64,000 nt of DNA. It comes from Tessaracoccus sp. MC1679. Its GTDB lineage: Bacteria > Actinomycetota > Actinomycetes > Propionibacteriales > Propionibacteriaceae. The stretch covers positions 1 to 64,000 of the forward strand of contig NZ_JACJGB010000006.1 in assembly GCF_014164775.1 (NCBI RefSeq), read 5' to 3'. The translations under genes were made by a program, and so were the position numbers. The notes below the pieces were generated by a model, which was not told the DNA's origin, searched no databases, and saw nothing but the letters and a program-made list of their open reading frames with translations. How positions within the stretch are numbered: position 1 is the first letter of the stretch; every line of letters begins with the position of its first letter. Below are positions 55,770 through 64,000 of this stretch, piece after piece.

Positions 55770-55880
55770 TGTTGCTCCAATAGATCGAAAGGAATCGGGC
55801 CGGACAAGCCCGGCTCAGTTTCAGGCTAGCGTAGCGCTTCGCGCCTGTGCCAACAGCTAACGGACGGGTTCAACCTTCTG

Positions 55881-56165
55881 TTAGAAGGGAATGAATCCCA
55901 CGAATGACTGCAGGATCTGCAATCCGATGAACAACACCAGCACGCTGAGATCCAGCGACACGTTGCCGATGCGCACGGGCTTGATCACCTTGCCGAGCGC
56001 CTTCACGGGCGGGTCGGTCAGCGTGTAGACGAACTCCACGATGACGAGGATCAGCCCCTTCGGGGTCCACTGGGGCGCGAACATGGGGATCCATGAGAGG
56101 AGCACCCGGGCCAGCAGCACCCAGATGTAGAGGCCGATCAGCCACCAGAGGATGTAGGCGACCAC
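55881..56165 (-). CDS. YggT family membrane protein
   Basis: 94 residues, two or three membrane segments. The typical segments are LLARVLLSWIPMF near residue 18 and LTDPPVKALGKVIKPVRIGNVSLD-type loop mid-protein, then a hydrophobic C-terminus. YggT proteins are linked to division and osmotic tolerance, without known biochemistry. It starts 3 bp after sepF, its standard position. Confidence 0.9.
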   Translation of the reverse strand: MVAYILWWLIGLYIWVLLARVLLSWIPMFAPQWTPKGLILVIVEFVYTLTDPPVKALGKVIKPVRIGNVSLDLSVLVLFIGLQILQSFVGFIPF

Positions 56166-56168
56166 GGG

Positions 56169-56648
56169 TCAGCTCTGATTGAAGAAGCCACCGGTTGCGA
56201 TGCGCTCCTTGTCTTCAGGCCCTACCACAAGGTTGTGCGGGCACAACAGGAACACCTTGCTTGAGACTCGTTCGATGTTTCCGCGCAGACCGAAGATCAG
56301 CCCCGCTGCGAAGTCCACCAGCCGCTTGTCGTCGCCGTCCTCCATGTCCGAGAGGTTCATGATCACTGGGATCCCGTCGCGGAAGTTCTCCCCGATCACC
56401 CGGGCCTCGTTGTAGGAGCGGGGCCGGACGCTGACGATGCGGCTGAGATCGGCCACTTCCTTCTGCGCGGCCGGCGGCACCACGGTGGGGCGGCGCGTGG
56501 GAAGTGAAGCCACCTTGCTCATCTCTTCGCTCTCCTCATCCACGTAGACGTCGTCGGTGAGCTCCGCGTCGTCGTCACGATGGTCCTCGTCACGATAGCG
56601 GCCGTCCTCGACGAGACCCATCCACGCGGCAAGCTGTCGAACGCCCAC
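56169..56648 (-). CDS. sepF: cell division protein SepF
   Basis: 159 residues from GTG 56648. The N-terminal amphipathic helix (AAWMGLVEDGRY) is followed by an acidic variable region, then the SepF domain: VVPPAAQKEV, VRPRSYNEARVIGENFRDGIP-like segment, VIMNLSDMEDGDDKRLVDFAAG and the FGLRGNIERVSSKVFLL end. SepF tethers FtsZ to the membrane in actinobacteria, which lack FtsA. It follows ftsZ by 80 bp. The pgeF and yggS genes usually found in between are absent. Confidence 0.95.
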   Translation of the reverse strand: MGVRQLAAWMGLVEDGRYRDEDHRDDDAELTDDVYVDEESEEMSKVASLPTRRPTVVPPAAQKEVADLSRIVSVRPRSYNEARVIGENFRDGIPVIMNLSDMEDGDDKRLVDFAAGLIFGLRGNIERVSSKVFLLCPHNLVVGPEDKERIATGGFFNQS

Positions 56649-56728
56649 GGTGCCTCCTTCATAGATATGGGAATGAGGCTAGCGCCCGTTTGCAACTGTG
56701 GGGCGGGCGACGCACCGAAGCGCGCCGA

Positions 56729-57868
56729 TCACTTCATGAAGTCGGGCACGTCCAGGTCGTCGTCGTCCATCGGGCGGGGCGAAGGCTGCGCCGTCGGTGC
56801 GGGGCGCTGGCCAGGCATGGGGCTGACCTGCGGCGCGTTGCTGACCGGAGGCTGCGAGGAGGGGCGCGACGGCTGGCCCGCACGCTGCTCGACCGGGCGG
56901 GCCTGGCGCTTCTGGGGCTGGCCACCGTCGAAGCCGGCGGCGATGACGGTGACCCGTACCTCGTCGCCGAGGGCGTCGTCGATCACGGTGCCGAAGATGA
57001 TGTTGGCCTCGTCGTGCGCGGCCTCCTCGATCAGCTGGGCCGCGGCAGAGACCTCGAACAGGCCCAGGTCCGAGCCGCCCGCGATCGACAGCAGGACGCC
57101 GTGTGCGCCATCAATGCTGGCTTCCAGGAGGGGGGACGAGATGGCCATCTCGGCGGCGGCGCGGGCGCGGTCCTCGCCGCGGGCCGAGCCGATGCCCATG
57201 AGGGCGGAGCCGGCCTGGCTCATGATCGATTTGACGTCCGCGAAGTCCAGGTTGATCAGGCCAGGGGTGGTGATGAGGTCCGTGATGCCGGAGACGCCCT
57301 GCATCAGCACCTGGTCGGCCTGCTTGAACGCGTCCAGAATGGCCACCTGGCGGTCCGTCATCTGGAGCAGCTTGTCGTTGGGGATGACGATGAGGGTGTC
57401 CACCTCTTCGCGCAGCCCCTCGATCCCGGTCTCGGCCTGGGAGGAGCGGCGACGGCCCTCGAAGGAGAAGGGGCGCGTCACCACGCCGATGGTCAGCGCG
57501 CCCAGCGAGCGGGCGATCTTGGCCACGATGGGCGCGCCGCCGGTGCCGGTGCCGCCGCCCTCTCCGGCGGTGACGAAGACCATGTCGGCGCCCTTGAGCG
57601 CCTCCTCGATCTCATCGGAATGATCTTCGGCGGCCTGGCGGCCCTTCGACGGGTCTGCCCCGGCGCCGAGCCCGCGGGTGAGTTCGCGGCCGATGTCCAG
57701 CTTCACGTCGGCGTCGCTCATCAGCAGCGCCTGCGCATCCGTGTTGATTGCGATGAACTCCACACCGCGGAGCCCGGCCTCGATCATGCGGTTGACGGCG
57801 TTGACGCCGCCGCCCCCGACGCCGACGACCTTGATCACCGCGAGGTAGTTCTGAGATGCGCTTGCCAT
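56729..57868 (-). CDS. ftsZ: cell division GTPase FtsZ
   Basis: 379 residues. GTP-binding GGGTGTG is at residues 104-110, with [15 protein letters not shown] at the start and the T7 loop [15 protein letters not shown] later. A proline-rich linker of about 60 residues precedes the C-terminal peptide [12 protein letters not shown], which is the SepF-binding site. It forms the Z ring. It is separated from ftsQ by four genes, unlike the usual ftsQ-ftsZ adjacency. The 109 bp upstream probably hold its own promoter. Confidence 0.97.
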   Translation of the reverse strand: MASASQNYLAVIKVVGVGGGGVNAVNRMIEAGLRGVEFIAINTDAQALLMSDADVKLDIGRELTRGLGAGADPSKGRQAAEDHSDEIEEALKGADMVFVTAGEGGGTGTGGAPIVAKIARSLGALTIGVVTRPFSFEGRRRSSQAETGIEGLREEVDTLIVIPNDKLLQMTDRQVAILDAFKQADQVLMQGVSGITDLITTPGLINLDFADVKSIMSQAGSALMGIGSARGEDRARAAAEMAISSPLLEASIDGAHGVLLSIAGGSDLGLFEVSAAAQLIEEAAHDEANIIFGTVIDDALGDEVRVTVIAAGFDGGQPQKRQARPVEQRAGQPSRPSSQPPVSNAPQVSPMPGQRPAPTAQPSPRPMDDDDLDVPDFMK

Positions 57869-57977
57869 GCCCCGAAGGCTATGGGAGCGCCACGTCCAGC
57901 GTCCAACGCCACGTCGTATTCGATCAGGATTGACCTCAAGTGCTACTTCAGGGTTGAGACATCGGCGCGCCGACGCT

Positions 57978-59015
57978 TCAACCCACCCGCGCGCGAAGGT
58001 AGTTGTCCAAGGGCCGACGGCGGTGCCAGCCGAGCGACAGAGCCGCCGCCAAGCTCGCCCCCAGGGGCGCCGACAGCGCGATCGGCAGCAGCTCGGCGAG
58101 CGGCACAGCGGCCGCCGCGGACCACCGGAAGGCGGCGGCGATCACCAGGATCGACCCTCCCAGCGCGGCACCGGCGGTCCCCCATGCCAGGGACTCGATC
58201 AGCGACTGGGCCGCATGGGCCGCCGCCGGGACCCCCGCTGCCCGAGCGGAGATGGCTTCGACCGCCCTAGCCCGCCAGGAGAGCCACCCGACGACGGCGC
58301 CACAGATCAGCGCGAGCAACCAGGCATAGGCGCGGACACCGCCCGTCGGCGCGCTCAGCACCCCGCCGGCGGCCGGATTCAGCGGCGTCACGGCCAGGTT
58401 CGCGTCCTCGGTGGACGCCAGCGCCACCACCGTCAGCCACGAGGGGGCCTCGCGCCTCGGGTCCGCGAGCCGGACCCAGCACTGGTCGGCGGCGTCGGTC
58501 AGGCCGCCCTGCACGATGCCGGCCCCGACAGGGGATCTGCGTCCGTCCTCGGGCCAGGCGAACGTCGCGTCGACGGGGGTCAGGTTGCCCTCCATCATCA
58601 GGCGGGCGCCCAACGCATCGCTGAGTGCCGACGCCGCCACCACCGACGCGGCACCTCCGGTGTGCCACTGAATCCAGGAGCGCGAGGCCGAGAAGAGCTC
58701 CAGGTCGTGGGCGGGCAGAACGGTGAGGGCCACGGCCCCCTCGCGGCGCACGGCGCCCGACGCCTCCACCGCGGACGACCCACGCAGAGCGTCGCAGCGA
58801 CGCACGTCGATCGCGCCGGGTGCCTCGACGATGACGACGTCGCCGCCCATGGCGACATAGCGCTGCTCCTCCGCCTGGACGACCCAGGACTCCTCCATGG
58901 CCACGAGCCCGAGGACCGCCACGATGACGGCCACCGCGAGGCTGAGGGGGACGGCGTGCGCGGCCCCGGTGATCAGGTTGACGCGCGCCTCGCGCGCCAC
59001 GAGCCGGGCCCTCAC
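57978..59015 (-). CDS. ABC exporter permease-like membrane protein
   Basis: 345 residues from GTG 59015, overlapping the ATPase stop (GTGA). The layout is one N-terminal membrane segment ([23 protein letters not shown]), a large extracytoplasmic domain (about residues 45-220), then three membrane segments at the C-terminus. This is the FtsX/MacB permease topology, though sequence similarity to named members is weak by eye. It pairs with the adjacent ATPase and the preceding adaptor-like protein as a three-part exporter or mechanotransmission system. Substrate unknown. Confidence 0.68.
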   Translation of the reverse strand: MRARLVAREARVNLITGAAHAVPLSLAVAVIVAVLGLVAMEESWVVQAEEQRYVAMGGDVVIVEAPGAIDVRRCDALRGSSAVEASGAVRREGAVALTVLPAHDLELFSASRSWIQWHTGGAASVVAASALSDALGARLMMEGNLTPVDATFAWPEDGRRSPVGAGIVQGGLTDAADQCWVRLADPRREAPSWLTVVALASTEDANLAVTPLNPAAGGVLSAPTGGVRAYAWLLALICGAVVGWLSWRARAVEAISARAAGVPAAAHAAQSLIESLAWGTAGAALGGSILVIAAAFRWSAAAAVPLAELLPIALSAPLGASLAAALSLGWHRRRPLDNYLRARVG

Positions 59016-59620
59016 CCGTCCCCCGACGGTCCCGACAAGCGGACGGCCTGGCCACAGGCGTCCGCCACTCGTGGGTCGTGGGTGGCCACGACGAGGGTGG
59101 CGCCCAGGTCCGTGACGCGACGCAGCGAGGCGACCACCGACATGGCGTTGCCGGCGTCGAGGGACGCCGTCGGCTCGTCGGCGAGGATGAGGTCGGGTTG
59201 CTCGGCCATGGCGACCGCCAGCCTGATCCGCTGCGCCTCGCCGCCGGACATCTCAGAAAAGGGTCGGTGCAGCGCACCGTCGAGTCCCAGCGTCGCGGCG
59301 ATCCGTTCGGCCTCATGCCAGCCCGTCGTCAGGTCGGCGCCGCGTGCCCACCAGGGCAGCGCGATATGGTCGACGACCGTCCGCGGACCAACGCCGTGGG
59401 GGGTCTGATGGACCAGGCTGATCCTCGTCGTAGGCGGGATCTCCACACTCCCCTCGGTCGGAGCCAGCGTTCCGGCAAGGATGCGCAGCAGGGTGGACTT
59501 CCCGCTCCCGGACGGACCGACCACGGCCACGCTCCCCTGCTGCGGTACCGAGAACGAGACGTCCCGGAACAGCCACGCATCGCCGAATCGGTGCCCGAGC
59601 GCACGCACGCTCACGGGCAT
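59012..59620 (-). CDS. ABC transporter ATPase (LolD/MacB type)
   Basis: 202 residues from ATG 59620 (MPVSVRALGHRFGDAWLF). A longer open frame over the upstream gene is rejected. Walker A GPSGSGKSTLLRIL near residue 36, signature [15 protein letters not shown], Walker B LILADEPTASLD and switch histidine VATHDPRVAD are intact. It overlaps the upstream adaptor-like gene by 10 bp and the downstream permease by 4 bp, so the three are one unit. Confidence 0.88.
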   Translation of the reverse strand: MPVSVRALGHRFGDAWLFRDVSFSVPQQGSVAVVGPSGSGKSTLLRILAGTLAPTEGSVEIPPTTRISLVHQTPHGVGPRTVVDHIALPWWARGADLTTGWHEAERIAATLGLDGALHRPFSEMSGGEAQRIRLAVAMAEQPDLILADEPTASLDAGNAMSVVASLRRVTDLGATLVVATHDPRVADACGQAVRLSGPSGDG

Positions 59621-60657
59621 CGCGACGCCACATCGGGGTCGAGTCGAACGGCCGATGGTGCCGATCCGCCCGGGAACTCCACGAGTGTCCTGCCCAACCT
59701 GGAGCTCACCACCGCGACGGACAAGGCGGTTCCCGAGTCCGAGATCACGCAGGGGGCAGCCGTGCCGGGCAGGACGGCGGATGCGGGGACGACCCCGACC
59801 TCCAGCGTCTCCGCCAACCGATACGTGCCCACGATGGGCACCTGCCCACCGGTCAGCCTCCACTGGGAGTAGGCCGCCGTGCCCATCAGCGCGGCGATGT
59901 CGGGCTGGCTGGTCACCCGGTCGTCCTCGACGACGACCTCGATGTCTTCCACGACGATGTGTCGGGGCCCCTCGATCGAGCCGACGGCGGTGGGGTCGAC
60001 GGAGAAGGCCGTGACCGAGGTCAGCCCTCCGATCCGCTGATCCATCGCGACGCGCGACCCTCGCGGGCTCGCGCAGCTCTGCCAACTCATCGGCGACTCC
60101 GGAAGCCACAGCAGCGCTGAGGCCGGGATCTGATCAGCCTCCTCGGAGACCTCGACCAGCGCGGTCAAGGCCCGCCAGCTGGCGTCGGTGAAGGCCTCGC
60201 CAGGGTTGTCGGCGAGCGCGCCCGCCGCGACCAACGCCGCGTGCACATCGGCCACGGCCGCGCCGCGGTCCAGCCTGCCCACGGGTCTCGTCCACGGCAG
60301 CTGCGTGGAGAGCGCGACGGTGGTGGTCGTGCCCTGGGCGGACCGCACCCGGAACACGGGAGCCGCGGACGCCAGCTGCAGGCCGGGTTCGCAGGCGGTC
60401 CAGATGAGGATCCCCTCCGCCCGGGCGTCTACGGCCAACTCCGGACCCTGGGTGACGGTGAGCGTCACCTGGCGCGCGTCGTCGAAGCCCTCCAGGCTCA
60501 CGGCCACCGAGTCCGGCCTCGACGACACCGCCTTCGCATGCCGCCCAACGACCATCGCCCCCACCGCCACGGCGGCGCCGGCGAGGAGCGCCGACAGCAG
60601 CATCAACAGCACCACCACCGAGCGGGCCGGCGGCTGGGCCCCGGCGGGGCGCGTCAC
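59611..60657 (-). CDS. membrane-anchored protein with peptidoglycan-binding-like region
   Basis: 348 residues from GTG 60657. An N-terminal membrane anchor (VVVLLMLLSALLAGAAVAV) is followed by an extracytoplasmic chain. Around residues 125-165, GRLDRGAAVADVHAALVAAG and the following FTDASWRALTAL resemble a PG_binding_1 helical repeat. The rest looks like the barrel part of HlyD/MacA-type adaptors. In the exporter this would be the periplasmic/cell-wall adaptor. The assignment is by layout and position; no catalytic motif is seen. Confidence 0.6.
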   Translation of the reverse strand: MTRPAGAQPPARSVVVLLMLLSALLAGAAVAVGAMVVGRHAKAVSSRPDSVAVSLEGFDDARQVTLTVTQGPELAVDARAEGILIWTACEPGLQLASAAPVFRVRSAQGTTTTVALSTQLPWTRPVGRLDRGAAVADVHAALVAAGALADNPGEAFTDASWRALTALVEVSEEADQIPASALLWLPESPMSWQSCASPRGSRVAMDQRIGGLTSVTAFSVDPTAVGSIEGPRHIVVEDIEVVVEDDRVTSQPDIAALMGTAAYSQWRLTGGQVPIVGTYRLAETLEVGVVPASAVLPGTAAPCVISDSGTALSVAVVSSRLGRTLVEFPGGSAPSAVRLDPDVASRCP

Positions 60658-60660
60658 CGG

Positions 60661-61239
60661 CTACTCCCCCTTGGGCAGAGCATCGCCCAGGGTGAGGCAG
60701 TCGAGGTAGAGCTGGAGTCCGGGCCCGAACGCCGTGTCGGCGGACGTCTGGTCGCGCTCCAGATCCGCCACGCTGTAACCCTCGCCGACGACGCCCATCC
60801 GCTTGAGGCACCGGACCGTGACCTCCGGCTGGGAGTCTCGCGCCGGATTACCACGAATCTGCACGAACCAGGGCTCGATGATGTCGATCGTCCCTGGGCG
60901 ACAGGTCTCCGCCGCCTGGTCCGCGTCACCGCTTCCCGTGCTGAACCCCGCGAACTGGCCGTGGCTCTCCGTCATCTCGATGGCGACGCCGAGTCCATCC
61001 ATGCACTCCTGGAACGCGGCGAACGCCTCGCGGAACTCCGCTTCGGTGATGGCACCGTCGCTCAGGATCTCGCGCTCCAGCGGCGAGGTGGCCTCCTCGG
61101 CCGCCCGAATCACATCCTCGCGCCATGCCGACGGCTCCGGCTCAACGGTGGGCGAACACCCTCCGGCGAGGAGCAGAGCCGCGAGCGGGAGGAGCGCCAA
61201 GCGCCAGATCAGCGACGCACTCCTCTTCATTGCATTCAT
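60661..61239 (-). CDS. hypothetical lipoprotein
   Basis: 192 residues from ATG 61239 (MNAMKRSASLIWRLAL). The lipobox LLLAGGC puts the acylated cysteine near residue 28. The mature part is acidic, with four further cysteines (for example FQECMDGLG, TCRPG, VRCLKRMG, LDCLTLG) that could form two disulfides. I recognise no family. It lies 3 bp before the adaptor-like gene and 70 bp after ftsQ, all on one strand, so it is probably a part of the exporter unit. Confidence 0.7.
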   Translation of the reverse strand: MNAMKRSASLIWRLALLPLAALLLAGGCSPTVEPEPSAWREDVIRAAEEATSPLEREILSDGAITEAEFREAFAAFQECMDGLGVAIEMTESHGQFAGFSTGSGDADQAAETCRPGTIDIIEPWFVQIRGNPARDSQPEVTVRCLKRMGVVGEGYSVADLERDQTSADTAFGPGLQLYLDCLTLGDALPKGE

Positions 61240-61309
61240 TCGACCCCCGCGGTGAATTTTCGACGCGGCATTGCATCGTGACGCACCATAACAGGCGGGG
61301 TGGGTCACT

Positions 61310-62038
61310 TCACTTGGTGGTGGGGTGGCGGGGGGCGGAAACGTCGTAGACCTCCGCCTCCACCGACGCCAGCAGCGCCGCAGCCACCTCCGCCTTGAGC
61401 TCGGACTCCTCCGCGCTCCCCCACACCAGCGTCCGTCCCCCGTCGAGGGTGAGCGTGATCCTGTCCACCGCCTCCGCCGTCATCCTGCGCACCTCGGGCA
61501 GCAGGTCCTCGGGCACGTGCGCCGCGACGACCGCGACGTCGCGCAGGAGCCGTTCGTCGGTGCTGCTGCTGGTGACCTGGATGGTGCCCGGGCGCGGATC
61601 CGCGGTGCGGTGGAACACCACGCCGTCGGCATCCACCCAGTCCCACTCGCCCTCCCGCCGCCGCTGGAACGCTACCTCCCGCTCGGTCACCTCCACCGCG
61701 ACAGTGTTGGGCACCCGCCGCGACACCCGCACCTCGCGCACCGGGGTCAACGCCCGGACCCGCTCGGTGATGGCGGCCACGTCCTGGCGCATCAGCGGCA
61801 CGCCCAGCTCGACGCCGGCCGCGGCGGTCACCTCGTCGACCGTGAGCAGCGAGGTGCCCTCGACGACGACGGCGCGGGCCTCGAACACCGGGGAGAAGAA
61901 CGCCAGCCAGCCACCCGCGAGCAGCAGGACCACGGCCGCGGCGAGCGAGCCGCGGATGATCCAGCGACGGCGCCGCTCCGAGGTCCGCTTCTCCTGCAGC
62001 GCTTTGGCGAACTCACCCGGCGGCAGGGCCTCCGTCAC
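61310..62038 (-). CDS. ftsQ: cell division protein FtsQ
   Basis: 242 residues. A short basic cytoplasmic tail (EKRTSERRRRWIIRG) and one membrane segment are followed by a POTRA domain (FEARAVVVEGTSLLTVDEVTAAAG region, near residue 52-75). The FtsQ beta domain follows, with VSRRVPNTVAVEVTEREVAF and DGVVF. It links early and late division proteins. Its start overlaps the murC stop (ATGA). Confidence 0.93.
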   Translation of the reverse strand: MTEALPPGEFAKALQEKRTSERRRRWIIRGSLAAAVVLLLAGGWLAFFSPVFEARAVVVEGTSLLTVDEVTAAAGVELGVPLMRQDVAAITERVRALTPVREVRVSRRVPNTVAVEVTEREVAFQRRREGEWDWVDADGVVFHRTADPRPGTIQVTSSSTDERLLRDVAVVAAHVPEDLLPEVRRMTAEAVDRITLTLDGGRTLVWGSAEESELKAEVAAALLASVEAEVYDVSAPRHPTTK

Positions 62039-63483
62039 GAGGCCCGGGCGTCCGGCCGCTGCTTCAACAGGTCCGCGAGCAGGGGGCCGACGATGGTCAC
62101 GTCGCCGCAGCCGAGCGTGATGATGAGGTCTCCGGGGCGGGCGATCTCGTCGAGGGCGGCGGGGAGGTCGTACTTCTCCTTCACGTAGACCACGTCCTTG
62201 GCGCCGTGACGGATGGCGGCGTCCACCACGAGTTCGCCGGTGACGCCGGGGACGGGATCCTCGCGGGCGCCGTCGACGTCGTTGATCACGGCGACATCCG
62301 CCAGCGTCATCACCTGCCCGAATTCGTCGGAGAAGTCCACGGTGCGGCTGTAGAGGTGCGGCTGGAAGCAGGCGATGAGGCGGCCCTGAAGCCCGGTTGC
62401 CTCGTTGCCGGCGGCGGTGGCGCGGCGGGCGGCCGTCAGCGCGGCGCGGATCTCGGTGGGGTGGTGCGCGTAGTCGTCGTAGACGCGGATCCCGGCCGTG
62501 TCCGTGATGAGCTGGAAACGGCGCAGCGTCCCCTCGAAGCGGCCGAGCGAATCGATGGCCTCCTGGTGGCTGAGCCCCAGGATGCGGCCCACCGCGTAGG
62601 CGGCCGACGCGTTGGCCAGGTTGTGGTTGCCCGGCACCTGCAGCACGATCCGGCCGGCCTCCTCGCCGTAGGTGAGGGTGGCCGCGACACCGTTGCCGTG
62701 GGCCACCACGTCGGTGATCCGCACGTCCGCGTCCGCGGACTCGCCGTAGGCGATGATGTGCTTGGCCTCGCCGATCAGGTCGTGGGCCAGCGCCCGGGAG
62801 CCCGGATCGTCGACGTTGATCACCACGTGCTGGACGTGCGGGCGGGTGGCGTAGGCGCGGAAGCCGTCCGCGTAGGCCTCGGGGGTGCCCCAGTTGATGA
62901 GGTGGTCCGCCTCCACGTTGGTGATGACGGCGATCTCGGTGGGGTACTGCAGGAAGGACGCGTCCGACTCGTCGGCCTCGACGACGAACGCCGGCCCCGA
63001 TCCGATGGCGGAGCTGGCGCCGGTGGTGGACAGCGGCGCGCCGATCACGTAACTGGGGTCCCGCCCGGCCTCGCTCAGCATGACGGCCGTCATGGCCGTG
63101 GTGGTGGATTTGCCGTGGGTGCCGGAGACCGACACGCCGCGCTTGCCCTGCATCAGGGCGGCGAGCGCCGCGGAGCGGTGCCAGATCCGCAGGCCCCGCC
63201 GTCGGGCCTCCACCAGCTCGACGTTGTCCGGCCGGATGGCCGAGGAGATGACGACGGTGCGGGCGTCTCCGAGCTGCGACGCGTCGTGGCCCACGTAGGT
63301 GGTGACGCCGGCGCGGGCCAGGCTCCGCAGCGCCGTCGAATCCGAACGGTCAGACCCGGAGGTCTTGATCCCCAGCTCGGCGTAGAGGCGGGCGACGCCG
63401 CTCATGCCTGATCCGCCGGCGGCGATGAAGTGGACGGGGCCGACCTGATCGACCGGGACGACCTCAACGGGATTGAGGAGCAT
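62035..63483 (-). CDS. murC: UDP-N-acetylmuramate-L-alanine ligase
   Basis: 482 residues from ATG 63483; a GTG one codon earlier (63486) is also possible, but AAAGG is better spaced for the ATG. Motifs: HFIAAGGSGMSGVARL near the start, ATP-binding SGTHGKSTTTAM near residue 118, VVEADESDASF, and DDYAHHPTEIRAAL in the C-terminal domain. It adds L-alanine to UDP-MurNAc in the cytoplasm. It directly follows murG. Confidence 0.96.
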   Translation of the reverse strand: MLLNPVEVVPVDQVGPVHFIAAGGSGMSGVARLYAELGIKTSGSDRSDSTALRSLARAGVTTYVGHDASQLGDARTVVISSAIRPDNVELVEARRRGLRIWHRSAALAALMQGKRGVSVSGTHGKSTTTAMTAVMLSEAGRDPSYVIGAPLSTTGASSAIGSGPAFVVEADESDASFLQYPTEIAVITNVEADHLINWGTPEAYADGFRAYATRPHVQHVVINVDDPGSRALAHDLIGEAKHIIAYGESADADVRITDVVAHGNGVAATLTYGEEAGRIVLQVPGNHNLANASAAYAVGRILGLSHQEAIDSLGRFEGTLRRFQLITDTAGIRVYDDYAHHPTEIRAALTAARRATAAGNEATGLQGRLIACFQPHLYSRTVDFSDEFGQVMTLADVAVINDVDGAREDPVPGVTGELVVDAAIRHGAKDVVYVKEKYDLPAALDEIARPGDLIITLGCGDVTIVGPLLADLLKQRPDARAS

Positions 63484-63486
63484 CAC

Positions 63487-64000
63487 TCACACCTTTCCAT
63501 CTGAGGCCACCGCAAGGACGGCCTCTGCAAGCACATCGGCGGCGTCCGACGGGTACATCCCTCGGCACGCCTCTGACATGGCGGCCAGCCGCCCGGGATC
63601 CCCGAACGTGTCCAGCACCAGCGCGGTCAGTCTACTCGGCGTCAACTCGTCGTCCGACACGAGGAAACCGGCCCCCGCCGCGACGAGCTCGGCGGCGTTG
63701 CGCGCCTGCTCACCGTTGCCGTAGGGCAGCGGGACGAAGATCACCGGCACCCCGGAGACCGCGGTCTCCATCACGGTGCCCGCCCCGGCCCGGCCCAGCA
63801 TGAGGTCCGCGGCGGCGTAGGCCAGGGCCATGTCGTCGACGAACTCGACCGGGAGGTAGACCGCGCCGGAGGCGCCGCGGACTGGCACCAGGTCCGGGGT
63901 GAAGTTCTTCGGCCCCAGCACGTGCAGGATCTGGATGCCGGCGGCGAGGATGGCGTCCCTGGCCTCGGTCACCGCGACATTGATGCTCCGCGCACCCTGC
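63487..64000 (-). CDS. murG: UDP-GlcNAc transferase MurG, C-terminal part (window edge)
   Basis: Partial: the frame is open past the right edge, and its first visible residues QGARSINVAV are the well-conserved GGSQGA-RxIN region, so the gene continues outside. What is seen, about 170 residues, is the C-terminal UDP-GlcNAc-binding half: VEFVDDMALAYAAADLMLGRAGA, then PVIFVPLPYGNGEQARNAAEL. It adds GlcNAc to lipid I to make lipid II. Its TGA stop is immediately followed by the murC start codons. Confidence 0.93.
   Translation of the reverse strand, partial: QGARSINVAVTEARDAILAAGIQILHVLGPKNFTPDLVPVRGASGAVYLPVEFVDDMALAYAAADLMLGRAGAGTVMETAVSGVPVIFVPLPYGNGEQARNAAELVAAGAGFLVSDDELTPSRLTALVLDTFGDPGRLAAMSEACRGMYPSDAADVLAEAVLAVASDGKV

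Overview
The window is chromosomal DNA of a very GC-rich actinobacterium, probably from the Propionibacteriales (a Tessaracoccus- or Propionibacterium-like genome). The phylum call rests on RbpA, WhiA, OpcA, a Wag31-type DivIVA, a PdtaR-type ANTAR regulator, mycothiol-dependent isomerase-fold proteins, a BioQ-like operator and abundant GTG starts. The family-level call is inference from gene order and has not been checked against a database. Most of the window is conserved core genome, and no plasmid, prophage or intact insertion sequence is visible.

Layout. 0-0.8 kb: a 48-bp tandem DNA repeat array. 0.8-6.7 kb: a rifampin-phosphotransferase-like enzyme, a DinB-fold protein, an MFS exporter and a DUF4921 GalT-like protein. 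6.9-11.1 kb: ctaB diverging from zwf-opcA-pgl (oxidative pentose phosphate pathway). 11.1-18 kb: rbpA, secG, the lower glycolytic cluster gap-pgk-tpiA, and whiA-yvcK-rapZ. 18-21.8 kb: a SWIM zinc-finger/DUF6493 pair. 21.8-23.8 kb: a biotin importer (bioY, ECF ATPase, EcfT) behind a BioQ-like palindrome. 23.8-32.5 kb: uvrC, uvrA and uvrB, interrupted by a Rieske lipoprotein, a 750-bp repeat-rich non-coding island and a maleylpyruvate isomerase-like gene. 32.6-37.3 kb: an oxidoreductase and an iron ABC importer behind an IdeR-like box. 37.3-41.9 kb: a tandem glycine riboswitch driving gcvT-gcvH-gcvP. 41.9-47.8 kb: coaE, a 51-residue membrane protein, rpsA, a sortase and polA.

47.9-50.3 kb is the clearest accessory region. 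It has a thioesterase, a DUF559/AbiEi-like nuclease gene flanked on both sides by copies of an exactly 74-bp element with inverted ends, and a solitary PIN-domain gene. This is the best candidate for something undescribed. 50.3-54.6 kb: pdtaR, tRNA-Leu(CAA), pyk, an rRNA/tRNA pseudouridine synthase, lspA (apparently CTG start) and a DksA/TraR protein. 54.6-64 kb: the division and cell-wall cluster read on the minus strand, murG(partial)-murC-ftsQ, then a four-gene insert (lipoprotein plus a three-part ABC exporter), then ftsZ-sepF-yggT-divIVA. The insert between ftsQ and ftsZ, and the absence of pgeF/yggS between ftsZ and sepF, are the unusual points here.

Start sites were adjusted by ribosome-binding sites, ATGA/GTGA overlaps and family N-termini. 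Functional calls come from motifs read by eye, with no searches run.
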